Origin: Ganaspis brasiliensis
Taxonomy: Eukaryota > Arthropoda > Insecta > Hymenoptera > Figitidae
Length of the DNA stretch: 64,000 bases
Assembly: GCA_037103525.1 (NCBI GenBank)
Contig: JAZKLR010000566.1
Location: 1,054,001-1,118,000 of the forward strand
Direction: 5' to 3'
Under the pieces are notes generated by a model. That model was not told the origin of the DNA, did not search any database, and was given only the letters and a program-made list of their open reading frames with translations. The translations under genes were made by a program, and so were the position numbers. Positions 20,240 to 34,200 of this stretch are shown here, one piece after another (the stretch's first letter is position 1; each line of letters opens with the position of its first letter).

Positions 20240-23200
20240 TAGTGTTTTATTATATATAACAATAATTAGCTTTTTCCATTTTTTAATGATTTTATGGGAT
20301 AAACGGACTTTTAATAAAGATTTTTACAAAATTGTGTTGAAAAATACATATATTTTACAATTTTTCTTTTTTAACAAAGTATTAACAATCAATGAGCTTT
20401 TAATAATCTATGAGTGTATTTAATCCTAAGATTTAAAAATATAAAATTCCTACTAATATGTAACATAAATTTGTGCTTTTGAATAAGAATGTTGAAACAA
20501 TAAACGTAAACTATTATTTTCAAATATTTGACTAAAAATTATAATTATTTTTAAAAGATTTTTATTTTTGCTGTAAAATAATATTTTTAGCACATTTTTT
20601 CTGACGCAAATGTTTGAAAATTCAAATAGTTTACAACTTTACTGTTAGAACGATCTTAAGAGGAAAATTATGCACGTGATGTAATAAAATTCATATCGAA
20701 AGCTTATAATTTTTATATTTCTAAATATTTATATAATCGATGAACCAGTTTTCATGATTTACATGTTTTTAACAAAAAACAAAATTAAATTGTACTATTT
20801 TTTACACAAAAAACATTGAACATTATTGAAAAATCGTCTTTATGAAAAATTTTAACAATTATAAAACCGTATAAAAATTTTTTTAATATACATACATAAA
20901 CATTAACCATCTATTGTATGAGGTAAATTGGATTGTATAAAATTTCATGATACACTATAACATTTAAAGTAAAACAAATAAAAAAACATTTAAAGCTACT
21001 TAAACTTCGGTAAAAGTAAAGTTTGTAACTGTGAATCAAAACAGGAAGTTTAAACTAAGAGGTACTATTTCTTACAAAACAAAATGTTAGAAAATTAAGG
21101 AGGATCGACCCTATATGTACTAAAAGTGTATTAAAGAACCACAATTTAACTCATTGTATTTCAAGTTCATCTTTCAATGTTTTTATTTCTTGTTTTAATA
21201 TTTTTGAGTTTCATTTTCATTTAGTTTTAAATTAAGAAGACAAATTTCATTTTTTAAAATTCTGTTGACTTGATTTTTTAAATAATAAAAATTTTCAAAA
21301 TTAGTTAATTTTCTTTCTTGTAAAAATACACTAGTATTGTTAGCGGTTTGAATTCAAACTATAGAATGTGTCATTTAAAAAAAACTTTGAAATCAATTTT
21401 AATTGTAAATTCTTTTTCTATCAAAAGTAGATCAATCAAGGATCGAAACTCCTTAAGAAAAACATATTTCTTGTCAATTAAAAATTCTTAAACTAATACA
21501 AGATTCAAATTCCTAAAAATAAAATTATACTGATTATTAAATATGATGTGTAATTTATATTTTACTCGAATGGTTTTTTATTTTGAGTTTTTTTTTCTAA
21601 TTGGACGTTATAACCCTTTACCATTATTTTCTTTACTATTAATATAACATTTAAATTGATTCTCACTAAAAATACTGTTATCGAGTAAATTGCTAATGAT
21701 TTTTTCAAAACTTGATTCACAATTGGAAGAATAAAAAATGTATTGAACATAATATTTGTGTGTAACAATTAATAGACAACCTAGCTAATAAAACAGTCTA
21801 TGCTTAGCTCATGGAACTCGAAGATAACTTGTTTCAATTACTAGAAACAATATTTTGAAGAACTTTTGTTTGAAATAAAATTATCGACTAAATATTTTAT
21901 TTTTTATAGAAAATAATCTCCAGCTAATTATTATAAATCGAATATCAATTAATTTTATCGTCAAGAGTGTTGACGTTTCCCATCACAGTAAACCAGTACT
22001 TCAAACGTAAAACGTTTATTTGAAAGTATTTGTTTTTACGCTAAAAATCTCTGTTTTGAGAATTAAAAACTTTAACATTTCTATATCGAAACGTTCATTT
22101 TTAGAAATTTGTAACTTTTCAGAGCGCTCGAAAAGTTAATTATTAATAAAAAAAAAATATTTAAAGATAGATTAAACACAAAAATACAATTGTAAGATAT
22201 TAAAAGTTATTAACAAATGGAAAGAAATAGTCGCAAAAAAATTTGTGAATTTTTATTCTCTCATCCACTAGGGTTCATAATTGGGAGAAATGTTAGAAAA
22301 TCGGTACTAATACCTTGTTCTTAAATTAAGGGTTTCTATACGTAATTTATTGATAAATTTATTTTTCATTAATCTAAAAGAAAAATTTTAAGAATTCTTA
22401 ATATAGAGGCTTTGTTAATATACATTTTAGGATATTTTAAACAATTTTAATCTATTTTAAAATTTAAATAAAAGTTATATTTTTTTGTAAACATTAAAAT
22501 AAAAAAATAATTATTGATTCACAAACCATTTTCGGACCATATGTTAATAACGTTTTAAAATCCAGTATTGTTTATTTTTCGTTCAGGATCTTTTCAATCA
22601 GTTTATGATAAGATTTAAAAGTAGGGGAGATTTTACAAGACAGACGATTTTTACAGTGGCACATTTCAATTTTCTGGAAAATCAATTGGAAAAAAAAACT
22701 CTATCAAACTAAAAATATAAATGTTTATTTGAAAATAGCGTTTATGTTATTTAAAAATTGAGAAAAAAAAATTTTAATTTAAATTTGAAAACATTTATCA
22801 TGTAAAAACGTGAGTTTAAAATTTAATTAAATCCTTAATATTATTTGATAGAAAGTAAGTTTATTTACTCAAAAATGTTTATAACTTTTAAATCGATGTA
22901 AAAAAGTAAATACTCTAAATTTTCTAAATTAAAATATTACCACCGCTTTGAAAAAAAACGTCTTACTGTTGTGCACTCTTCCCTAGATATGTAAATATGT
23001 TCATCTACTGACTGTAGTTCAACAATAATTATCCTTTAATATTTGAATTTCTTTAACGAAAAAAATAAACAAATTTAATATAAATAACACGAATATTTAA
23101 TATAAATAAGAGATATTTTTGTGAACGTTTCGCTTGTACTTGAATCAGATCACGTGAATCGTCAAAATAAATTATTGTTGATTTTTAGAAATGTAAAAAC

Positions 23201-24880
23201 ATTCATGAAAAAACAAAATTTCAAAAATAAAAATTTACATTTCTTGGAAATTTTAATCCGCTAGTAATTCGTTTCTTACTAAAATTTTTCAACTTTCGAA
23301 AAAACAAAATAATATCTTAAAATCTGTTATCAATAAATTAATGGTAATTTTTGTTTTTGTTTATGAGTGAATATTTACTCAATCTGAAGAAAATAATTGT
23401 TAAATGATGCTTAAAGTAATACTTCGTTTTTAATAACTATTTAGTATACTATTTGTATTATTTTTGCTTTCTAGCCCCACAATTCGAAAAAGCTCTATTA
23501 TTTAAAAACGAAATTGGTTTTTTTTTAATTATTAAACTTAATTGAAAGTTGTTACTCAGAGGTTTTCATAAAAAACCATTTCAGGCGCAACGTGTCAGAT
23601 TTTCAAAATCCAAAATGGCAGATCCAACATGGCGGACAATATTCTTTAAAATTACATAAATAATTCTAAAATTTAGTATTCCGATAGTAGGCAACGCTAA
23701 TTCGGAAAGAATTAAATGTTCTCATAACTAAAAAATAATCATCTATTCTTTTTAAATGTTTAAGATAAATTATTGTCCAAAGACCTCAGTTTCAAAAAAT
23801 AACATTTTAATATTTTGTGATAATAAACCTTTTTAACAAGCTTATTATAAAAATGTAAATTTTAAAATTAAGTATAAAATTATATTTAAAAAATTAACGC
23901 AAATTTTGCAAAACTAAAAATACAGTTTTAATTGTTCAAAAATTTGGGACCGGGAAAACCGGGATTTCAATTTCATTAAAAGGCAAACCTGAAATTACAA
24001 TTCTTCGGTCATTTTAAAGAAAAATAACAAAATATTAAAAACTAATAATATTTGTCTCCTGAGTTGTTTAATATATGATTAAAATCAGTTAATAAAACAT
24101 TGCTTTTAAATTTTGTAAACAAAAATAATATACTTAGGTGACCTGCACGATAATATTTTTACTTTATGTCAAACAATTGTTTAAAAATCGACAAGTTTCG
24201 CTTGAAACTTGTTACTCGAATGTTTTTTTTTTGGGTCGTTGAATACAAATCTGGTATTAAATATTTTAATAAACAAATGTGATGAACGATTTAATAAAAA
24301 GGATAATTTTTCCAAAATTCATCGTATTCAATTATAACTTGTAACTGGGGAATTTTTCGTAACATCAAAATTTATGATGATTTACAAAAGAAGAAAAAAA
24401 TAAGAATCAGAATGTTTGACAAAATTAAGTAGGAACTAGCAGTCGGTGCATGACGCAAAAATAATTTCATGAACTGCAGTCAAAGTAAAAATACCAAACA
24501 AAAAGACAAAAAAGTGCAATAATGAACATTTTACATAAGTTTCAGGGTAATGATACATTTAGAAATACTAAATGATACAAATTGTTTGGAAAGTTAAGAA
24601 AAACCAAGTATTATTTTAAGTATTATTTCACAATTACTTTCATTAGAATAAGAGAGAATTGTTAACTATGAAAAAAATGCCATTAACTTGTTGATAATGA
24701 GTTTTTCCTGAAAAAGTTGAAAAATTCTTTAGAAACAAAAGAATTACTAACGAAGTAAAGCAAAATTGTGTCATTCCATTTTAATTTTTTTTTTAAAGCA
24801 TTCGTCATTAAATAGCTATTGGGACTTGGAACTTTTTGCAGGGTTACAAGTTTAACAATTTTTTATCAAAGTAATATTTT
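20240..24880. other. Intergenic region between convergent mle and dorsal
   Basis: About 4.6 kb of AT-rich DNA with no convincing coding sequence; the longest open frame (68 codons, - strand, 21562-21768) has no recognisable motif. It contains a possible degenerate inverted-terminal element at about 22622-22987 (a GGGGAGA-like end facing a TCTTCCCTA-like end) and, at about 23595-23640, a repeat fragment with two ATGGCNG(A) words. Otherwise nothing is seen. Confidence 0.6.
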
Positions 24881-24882
24881 AA

Positions 24883-24888
24883 TTTATT
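24883..24888 (-). terminator. AATAAA on - strand, candidate dorsal isoform A poly(A) signal
   Basis: TTTATT on the + strand reads AATAAA in dorsal sense, 225 bp past the isoform A stop codon. It is the first canonical hexamer I found after the stop. Placement is plausible but untested. Confidence 0.4.
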
Positions 24889-25112
24889 TAAAATTTGTTA
24901 CTTGCAAAAGTTTCGAGTCTGAAAAAACATTAGTGACCGATTTAAGAAAAATAAAATAAAACGACACGATTTTTTTCTGTTTTGTTGTCTTCACGACTTC
25001 ATAAATGTTTTTACGTTTTTAAAGGCCAATAAAAATATTATTGTCACGTGGATTGATTCACTTATTAATAAAGTAAGCCTTGATCTAATCGGCTTTATCA
25101 CTTATATACAAT

Positions 25113-25235
25113 TTAATCCAAAATATTTGGCCTATACATTTCGTTAAGGCATTGAATATCGCGAGTCAACCTCGTGAGACTGTCAGTCATTTCATTAGGT
25201 TGTGGTTCAGGCTCACTTGCAGGCTGTGGCTGTGG
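25113..25235 (-). CDS. dl: dorsal A terminal exon
   Basis: 41 codons with stop TAA (25115-25113). Acceptor TTTCTCTTACAG joins in phase 0. Opens with a Pro-Gln/Pro-Glu repeat (PQPQPASEPEPQPNEM) and ends SLTRLTRDIQCLNEMYRPNI-LD. The final helix-like LTRLTRDIQCLNEM segment is the only part looking ordered. Followed by the isoform A 3' UTR. Confidence 0.82.
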   Translation of the reverse strand, partial: PQPQPASEPEPQPNEMTDSLTRLTRDIQCLNEMYRPNILD

Positions 25236-28200
25236 CTGTAAGAGAAAGTAACAAGTTATTTTTAAAAATTAATTCAAAATTTTTCTAACATTCCGAATAC
25301 CCAAATAAACAATAAACAAATGGTAATCTATAATAATAAACAGCAAGATTCATTCATTCTTTCATTCATTCTTGTCTGTCCGCACCTGAAGTTTGTCACT
25401 TAGATATTTTTTGTTTTAAATCAGTTACGTTTGAAAAAATGTATCTTTAAATTAAAATTAGAGTCATAAATAACATAAGAGTTAATTTAAATGCATTGAT
25501 AGAAAATAAATTAATTAAAATATAGTTTACCCCAAAATATTGGACTGAAATTTTCATACACTCAAATTTTTAGTACATTAAAATTTAATTCTATCAATAT
25601 AAATTAACTTGAAATGTTCTTGTGATTAAATTAATTGATATTTAGATCATTGGAAATTGAGATCATTAAAATTTTGAAATAATTATTTTTAATGAAAATC
25701 TAAATTAGTAATTAAAAATAAATATATATTTAAGTTTCTCACCATTCTTCGGTTTTTTTTCAATTGTTAATTATTTTTTTTAATAGTTAATTATTTTCGT
25801 CATATTGTCATTATATTTTAAATTTTATAATTATTCTTTAATTTCTTTAGATATTTTGTTCTGCTGTCGATTACTCTTGACAGATTTAAAATTTTTCTTT
25901 CAATTATAATTATTTTCCTCATTTCTAAATTATTGTCTTTAGTATTTAATTATTTAAGTCATTTTGTAATTTTTCTTTGAATTATCAACTATTTTCTTAA
26001 AATTACAATTTAATTCTTTAATCATCAATTTATTTCTTTAATTTTTAATTATTTTCTTCAATTCTCAATTATTTTCTTCAATTTTCAATTCCATTCTTCA
26101 TTTTCCAGTTATTTTATTCAATAAACAATAATTCTCGCATTTTGTCAATTATCAATTATTTTATTGAAATTTCAATACCATTCTTAAATTTTCATTTATT
26201 TTCTACAATTTTATTTATAATTTTGATCAGTTTTTAATTTACAGTTTATTATTCTCCTCCAATTTTATGATTATTCATTAATTAAAAAAAAAACATTTTC
26301 TAATCCCGATTATTCTCACCATTCTTCAATTTTTTTTTCAATTGTTAATTATTTTTTTAATAGTTCATGACTTTTGTCAATATTTCATTAATTTCGTCAT
26401 ATTGTAATTTTTCTTTTAATTATCGATTATTTTCTTGAAATTTCCAATTAATTTCTTCAATTTTAAATTACTTTCTTCAATTCTCAAATATTTTCTTTAA
26501 TTTTCAATAATTTTTATCGATTTTCCATTAATTCCTCAATATTCAATAATTCTCGGATTTTTTAATTACTTTTTTCACTCGTCAAAATCGTTTTAAAATT
26601 TAAATTCAATTGTTATTATTATTATCGCCTACTTTCTATTATTATTTTGATTATCATTCAAATTCTTTAATTTTAAAGTTAATTGTCCAATTATTTTCTT
26701 TAATTTTATTTTAATTATTTTTTTAAATTATTTTTTAATTATTTTTTTTCAATTTTTAATACAGTTGTTAAATATGCAATTATTTCCAACAATTATTCAT
26801 TCAATATTCTTAATTCTTCAATTTGCAATTATTTTCTTAAATTTAATATTTCTTGTTTAATTTTTTCAATTATTATTTTCAGTTGTCTAATTTTGTTTTC
26901 AATTGACATTTATTTTCGTATTTTTTCACATATTTTCATGAATTTTTAAAATTATTCTCGTCATTTTTCAACTATTTCTTTCAATTATTAATTATTTTCC
27001 GCAATTTTCAATTATTTTCTACAATTTTTTCAATGTTCAATTATTATCTTAAAATTGTATCATTTTCTTTGATTATTTAAATTATTTTGTTTGGTTGTAT
27101 ATTAATCTAGACATTTTTTTAATTTTGTTTTCAATTGTTGAATATTTTTGTCATTTTGTAATTTTTGTTCCAGTTATCAATTATTTTTTTCAAATTTTAA
27201 TTTAATTCTTAAATTTTCAATTTATTTTCTAAACTTTTTATTATTTTTTTCCAATTTTAATTATTTTTTTGATTTCCAATCCAGTTGTTCAATTTGCAAT
27301 TATTTCAAACAGTTATTTCTATAATTTTTCAACTATTTTGTTTAAATTAAATATTCATTTTTTAATTTTTTAAACTATTCGTTTCAATTGTGTAATTATG
27401 TAGTCATTTTTCGAATTTTTTTCCAGCTATCAATTATTTTCGTCATTTTTTAGATTTATATTCTTCAATTTCGTAATTTCCATTATTTGTACTTGCAAAA
27501 TTTTATATTTTTAAATGACCAACAGCAATGGAAAGTTTGTCGCGCGCTTGTGCGCGCGTTAATGTTGCTAGTTTGTAAAAGTAATGGTAAAGAAAATATT
27601 TTTTTAATTTTACAAAAATTACGCATTAAAAACAATTTTAACTAACAACAAGATAAATTTCGATTTTAAACTTTCGTTGATTAAAATAATTTTTTTTCAT
27701 TTGACCAAGACTTTAAATCCTAAATAAAATAAAATATGTTTAAAAAATATTTTGATGTACTTACTGCAGGAGCTGTTATTTGAAGGCTATTGTCGAATTC
27801 TTGAGAAAATGTGTTACCGTCCAAGATTGCATTGATAAGTTCCAAAGTGCGATTATTTGTTGGTGGCGTTAAAAATTGTTGATTGTCTAAATCCATCATA
27901 CTTGTATTCTCTTTATAATCAAGATCTAAACAAAAAATTGTATTTCTAATGATACAATAATTAAAAGAATAAAAAAAGTAAATAAAACCAGAGACACCAA
28001 CTTTTTGAGAAGATATTTGTTGGATTTTTCAATTTTTGTAGAGAAAACTTAAAAATATATTTTTTTTTACATTTTACATGCATAATTTTTCTATGCACAA
28101 TTATTTATTTCTAATGTTTATTATAAATTCAAAAAATGATCCTATTCGAATTCTCGGATTTGATTATTTTAGATTATTTAATTATTATTATTACTATTTG

Positions 28201-31200
28201 ATAAATCACTGATTGTTTCAATATTAATTCGTTTGAAAGCAATATTAAGAAAAGAAGTTTTAACCAGGTATTTTTATTTAGAAAAATTTTTTAACTTAGT
28301 TTGAAAAATCAGTAAAAACAGCAAACTCATTGAAAGGTATAGAACTTGAATTTGAAATTAATTAAAAGTTTAAAATATGATAAAAAAATTTGAAAAAATG
28401 GAAAGATATTGCAGGTGAAGTCAAAAAGTTAAAGGAATAAGAAAAATTAAGAACATCCAATTAAAAATGTGTAATTGAAAAATATTCGAGAAATAGAGAA
28501 AATCTTAAGAAATCTAACAAATTATAAAAAATGAAAAAATTACAATAAAAAAAATTTGGTAACAATCTTTAAAAAAATAAGTAGTAAAAATAAAATTAAA
28601 AAGTCTACAAAAAAAAAAAAAAAAATGAAAAAATTCTTTAAAAATAAAGAAGTTTAGGACAATTTATTTAACAAAAAGAAAATTTGCATAACATTAGACA
28701 AATTAAAAAAAAAATAATTTTGGTAAAACAATACTTCTCTTATTAGGAAGCAATAATAATCTAATATAAATATAACAGCTAATAACTCACTTAATTCATT
28801 AGGCGTTGCATAAATACTTTCAACCCTTTCAAAAGGAACATTATTTGCCATTTGAGACGGTAAATCCATAAATGAATTCTGCACTGGACTTCTGAATGTC
28901 AACGGTTGAGGCTGCTCAGAATCTGGTTGAACTGTCGCAGGAAATTTATAACGATCATGTAAATTAGTTACATTTTGATCCAAAGGAATATTGTAAGACA
29001 TTCGAGATGGAGAATGGCTCTCTGGTGAATGCTCAGGTCTGAAAAAGTAGAAAAAATTGAAATAATTATAATAAAATAAATGATTTTTTACAGGTTTCGC
29101 ATGAAGAAAGGAACCTAAGAATGACAAAATTTTAGGTTATGTTCAGTGACATTTTTTATATTGATTAAAAGTTGCTTTTTAATTATATAAATTCAAAATC
29201 AGGTTTTATTGAATATTTTGGATAGACGGAAGACTTAAACATCAATGGTTGGTTGATTTTCATTCCAAAAAACCCACAAACATAACCTACAATTTTTTCC
29301 TTATTTGGTCCCTTTATCATATCGCGTCACAAGTGAAAAATTAACTACTTTACATTACAGAGGGTCTAAAGAATTATCACTTTTAAATATAGACTGAAAA
29401 ATTATTTCGGACTTTAACATAAGAAAATCATTGAAAATTTTTGGAAAAAAAAACCACGAAAAAACGAGGAAATTTAAAAGAGAAATCCAAAAATATCAAG
29501 AATAGGAAAAAGTGAGAACATTAGAAGGAAAAATAATTTAAAAATATTTTATAAAAATAGATAATTTTTGTGTATAACTTAACATGTTATAAAAAAATGA
29601 AAACATAAAAAAAAATTTTAAAAAATATAGAAATAAGAAAATCAGGAAAAATTACTTTAAAAAGGGAAAATATAAAAAGAATAGTAAAATTAAATAATTT
29701 TTGTTTGACATCTTAAAAACCTAAAAAAGGGGAGTCTGAAATAAAACATAAAATCAACAAAAGAAATAAAGATATTCGGTAAAAATAAAAGTGAAAAATT
29801 GTTTTAAAAATAAAAAAATTTAAAAACAATACGAAAAAAACATTAAAAGAATCTTTGATATTTAAAAAAATATAATGTAATTCGAAAAGACATTTTTGAG
29901 AAATTAATTAAAAAACTAAAATTATAAATGCAAGTGACAATCCAATTTGTTAAAGTAAAGAGAAACGTATAAAAAAACCAGAAAATGTTTTTAACAAAAT
30001 AACCAACGTATGAAAATATGAAAAAATAACAAAAAATATTTAAAACTTTTATGAATGAAAAAAATTATTACGAAAATATAAAAGATTTTACTAAAATTTA
30101 AAAATATTATATATGAAATATGAAAAAATTTAAAAATTAAGAAGCCCACGATAAAATGAAAAAATTAAACTGAAAAAAATTGAGAAATAGAAAAAGTAAC
30201 TTTAACAGTATTTTTTTTTCTAGAGTTGCTAATATTAATTTGAAACAGAATGAATCATTAAAACTCATAATAAATCAAAATTAAAGATTTTTAAATTTTT
30301 TCCTCAATGTCAAAAATCTTAAATTGCTTTCTCCTGTAGAGGAAAAAGTATTTTTATCTCCAGTAGGTGAACAATTTCTATCCTTTAACATATATTATTA
30401 TAGACTAAAATTAATATAACAATGAAACGAAATTGAAAAAATGTTTTAAAGTTTCAAAAAAAAAAAGAAATAAAAATTTGAGTGCATAAATATTGAAAAT
30501 TGTAGTTTGGAATATTTGAATTTAAAGTTGATTGAAATCAGAATTGAGTGCAATTAAGGTTATGTCATATAGGTACAGATAAAAATTAATTTTAAAATTA
30601 ATTAAGTTTGAAATCAATAAATCTTTGAACTAAATTAATAAAAATTAAATAATATTTTTATTTATTAAATCTAAACCAATTAAAATTTTGAGTATATTAA
30701 AGCTTTGATTAATTGAAGTAATTTAAAAAATGGTAAAAAGTTGAAAAATTGAATTAGTAATTTAAATAAGTGGAAAAATTCAAAAAAGGATAAAAGAAAC
30801 TAAAGAAAATATTACTGACTGTAATTAATAAAAAAATTTACATAAATTGCTCCAAAAGTAGTTAATAATTTTCTAATTCTAGAAACTATTTATAAAAAAA
30901 AAATTCTTAAGAAAGAAAAAACCTTTTTTATATATTAACAACGCTACTAAAAATATTTTAAAATTCATGAAAATTTTTTCAGAATTTTCTAAATTTTCTA
31001 AATGGACAATACAGAAAAAAATTCTGAGAAGGTGACAGAAATTTGTGACACAATCAACCTCGCGCATGCGTAGAATTGTCTGCACGCATGCGCGTTATGC
31101 AAACGGTGACAGAATTTTTAGTCACAAGTGCCCAGAAAAAGCACTTATCACATTTGATGGAAAAATTCTTGTAGAAATTTTTAACAGTGGAGATAAAAAT

Positions 31201-34200
31201 AATAAAATAAAAGAAAATCGATACTCACTGATAAGTCCGAAAAGACATTAAATGTTGTGGAGAAGAAGGACCAGCACAATGAGGATTTGGTGAAATCCTA
31301 TCATTATTTATCGGGGCAGGTGAACGGTCCATTTCGACTTTTATATATTCCTGTAATCCATAATCAAGCGTCTTGAAACCTAAAATACCAAAAAACTATT
31401 AAAATTCAATTTAATCATCAATTGTCAAAATTGATTTTAATACATTGTAATAATAAACTTCTGATCCAATAATAAAATTATTTCATAAACAAAAGAACAA
31501 AATAAAATTAAAATAAATTTTAACACTTTTTTGAAAAGTTGTTATTTACAAAATTTGTTCAAAAGTTTACAAAGATTAAAAGATATAAATTAAATAAATA
31601 TTATAATGAAATGTTTAATAAGAAAAAAAAAAGGAAAACCAAAATTTTGTATCAAATTATTAATTTTCAATAAATTAGATTTTTTGAATCAACGGATCAA
31701 ATGTTATTAAACTAAATTCCATGCAAAGCGTCAAAAGCAGAAACAGTGCATTATTTATAAATTTCACAAAAAGTCGTGCAAAATTAAAAATGTAAACTTG
31801 TCACAACATGCAGTGAAAATTATCTGAAATCATATTTTTTTCTCTACTGGATCACTCTAGAAAACGAAATACCAAATGTGATGCGATACGAAGAAAGGGA
31901 CCTAAGAAGGAAAAAATTGTAGGTTATGTTCAGTGACACTTTTACCTTGATTAAAAGTTTCTTTTTAATTATGAATAATTAAAACCAGTTTTTATTACAT
32001 ATTTTGGATGTCAGAAATACTTAAACATCAATGGTTAATGTATAAAGTTGATCCTCTTTGTTAATTTTCATTCCAAAAATCACAAACATAACCTAAAATT
32101 TTGTCCTTAGGTCCCTTTCTTCATATCGCGTCTCAAATATTTCAAAAAAAATAACTATAAATCAGAAACTTGGTGATTAAAACAAAAGGGAAAAAGTTCT
32201 AAGAAATCAAAGGAAACAAGCTTAAAAAAAAGGAACACAAAACAATTTCGAACTGCGACAAATTGTCATACCTGAATATCCGAAATAGTGTTTTGTCTGA
32301 AAATGAGTCTGGGAAAAATGCAAATGAATAATCACCAAGGGATTTAGATATAGATATATATATATATATATATAATATATTATTATATTGTAGCTTGATA
32401 CAATTTCTCAATGTATAACATCTGCATAAAAAACAATCTTCATAAAAATATTGCACAACACTTCATCATATAATCGTGGGAATATATAAGATTATTTCCA
32501 AAGTTCTTTCCAGTGAGAATAGATTATTATTCGCTGTTAAATTACAAAAACCCTTTCCCCGGCTAACAATCTACAATTTCTTTCCTTTATTCATATTTCG
32601 AATAAATTAATATTCATCATTGAAAAACAAGCTTTTAAAAATTCCTCCCACACCTTAAAGGCGACTCGAAAAACATTTTGAATTACATTTTTCATTTTAA
32701 AAGACTCTCCGTTCGACAAAATTGTTATTTTGTTTTAACACTATAAATGTTGATTTTTATAAAATTCAAGTAATAACATTGTTGCGGATTTTTTTTTGCC
32801 TTTTAAAATAAAAAAAATTGTTAATTCCCTTCACAATTTAAAACAATTTTTCAGCAGCTATTTTCTCAGATCCTATATACCTTTTTTATTTTTTGAGTAC
32901 AAATTACAAACTAGGTACCATATACCTTTACAAAATGCAGTCTTAAAAAAGTACAAAATACAAATTCATCGTTGATTTTCAAAGTCTCGAGAAAATATAG
33001 ATCCAGATAAATTTCACTGGTATCGCGATTTATTTAAAAATGTCCTTTCGAAATTGAAGGAGCAATAGAAAAATTGCAGAGTATCAGCGATAACTCTTTT
33101 AAAAATCACAGACTGTTTACTTTTTTTAATTTTGTGAAACAGCTGACTTAAGGGTGCTCGATACATTGATATACAATATTTCATGGTAAAAAACTGTTTT
33201 TAAGAACAGAAAAAGTAGGACAAAATTAATAACAAAATCAGTTTTCAATAATTTTTTTTTTCTAATTTTCCTAAATTAATGAAATTTTTATTATAGTTTT
33301 ATACGGACAAAAAAAAATTGATTTTAAGAATCGAAACTCAATTTTCATTATTTTTGGAAGTCACGCCCGACGCAACGCCAACAGAAATAATTTTGATTCT
33401 TTTTAAGATCATTTTTCTAAGATTAAATTAACAGAGCGTCTACAACTAATTTGAAAAAAAATTTCCTCTGATTAGTTCCAGGTTTCTCAGATCTTTCAAA
33501 ATTTCTTTTACAGTTAAAAAAAAAAAAAACATTAACATAGTATTTTTTTTTTTGTAAAAATTTAAGAAGGTTCTCTCCATTATTGACATAACCTCAAACT
33601 AAAAAGTTGTTTTTCACTCGAAATAAAAATATTTTTCAAATTAATTGCACCAAATTATGAGAAATCAAGTTGTACATTTTTTAGAAAAAATTAAGTTGAG
33701 CCAAAATTTGTTGCCAAATTATAATTATTTAACGAATTTTGTGTTTTTTCTGTAAAACTAATAAAAATCTGTAACTTTCATCCAATTTTGACAAATATGC
33801 TCTTTGACAATTTTATTTGTTGAATTTTATTCAATAGTTAGTACAGAAATAAAATTTATTTATTTATTTATTTTTAAAAATATATAAAAACTCAAACTTC
33901 CCGAATAAAAGAATATCGAAAATGCATTTGTCCGACACTTGGAATGTAGAGTTCCTAAAGGAGCTATCTGATTGGCTGGTAATCTTTCCAGAAATATTAG
34001 CGGCCAATCAGAGTGCTCTTTTAGAAATTCTACATTCCGCGTGACTGGAAATCCTAAAATATTTGTTTTCGGGAAGTTTAAGACTGTAATAAATAAAGTT
34101 TCGGTTAGTTAACTGTTTGGACGAATGGTAAATCTGATAAATGAAATTTTTGGAAATTAAATATGAGGACAAATCTGATAAATACAATTTCTGCCAAATG

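Noticed and set aside
22622..22987. Transposable element with GGGGAGA ends
   Set aside because: End similarity is short and imperfect and the arms do not pair; mentioned only as a possibility.
28654..29127. 157-codon - strand frame taken as a single gene
   Set aside because: Only the middle (28791-29038) is coding, as a dorsal exon; both ends run into introns through splice sites.
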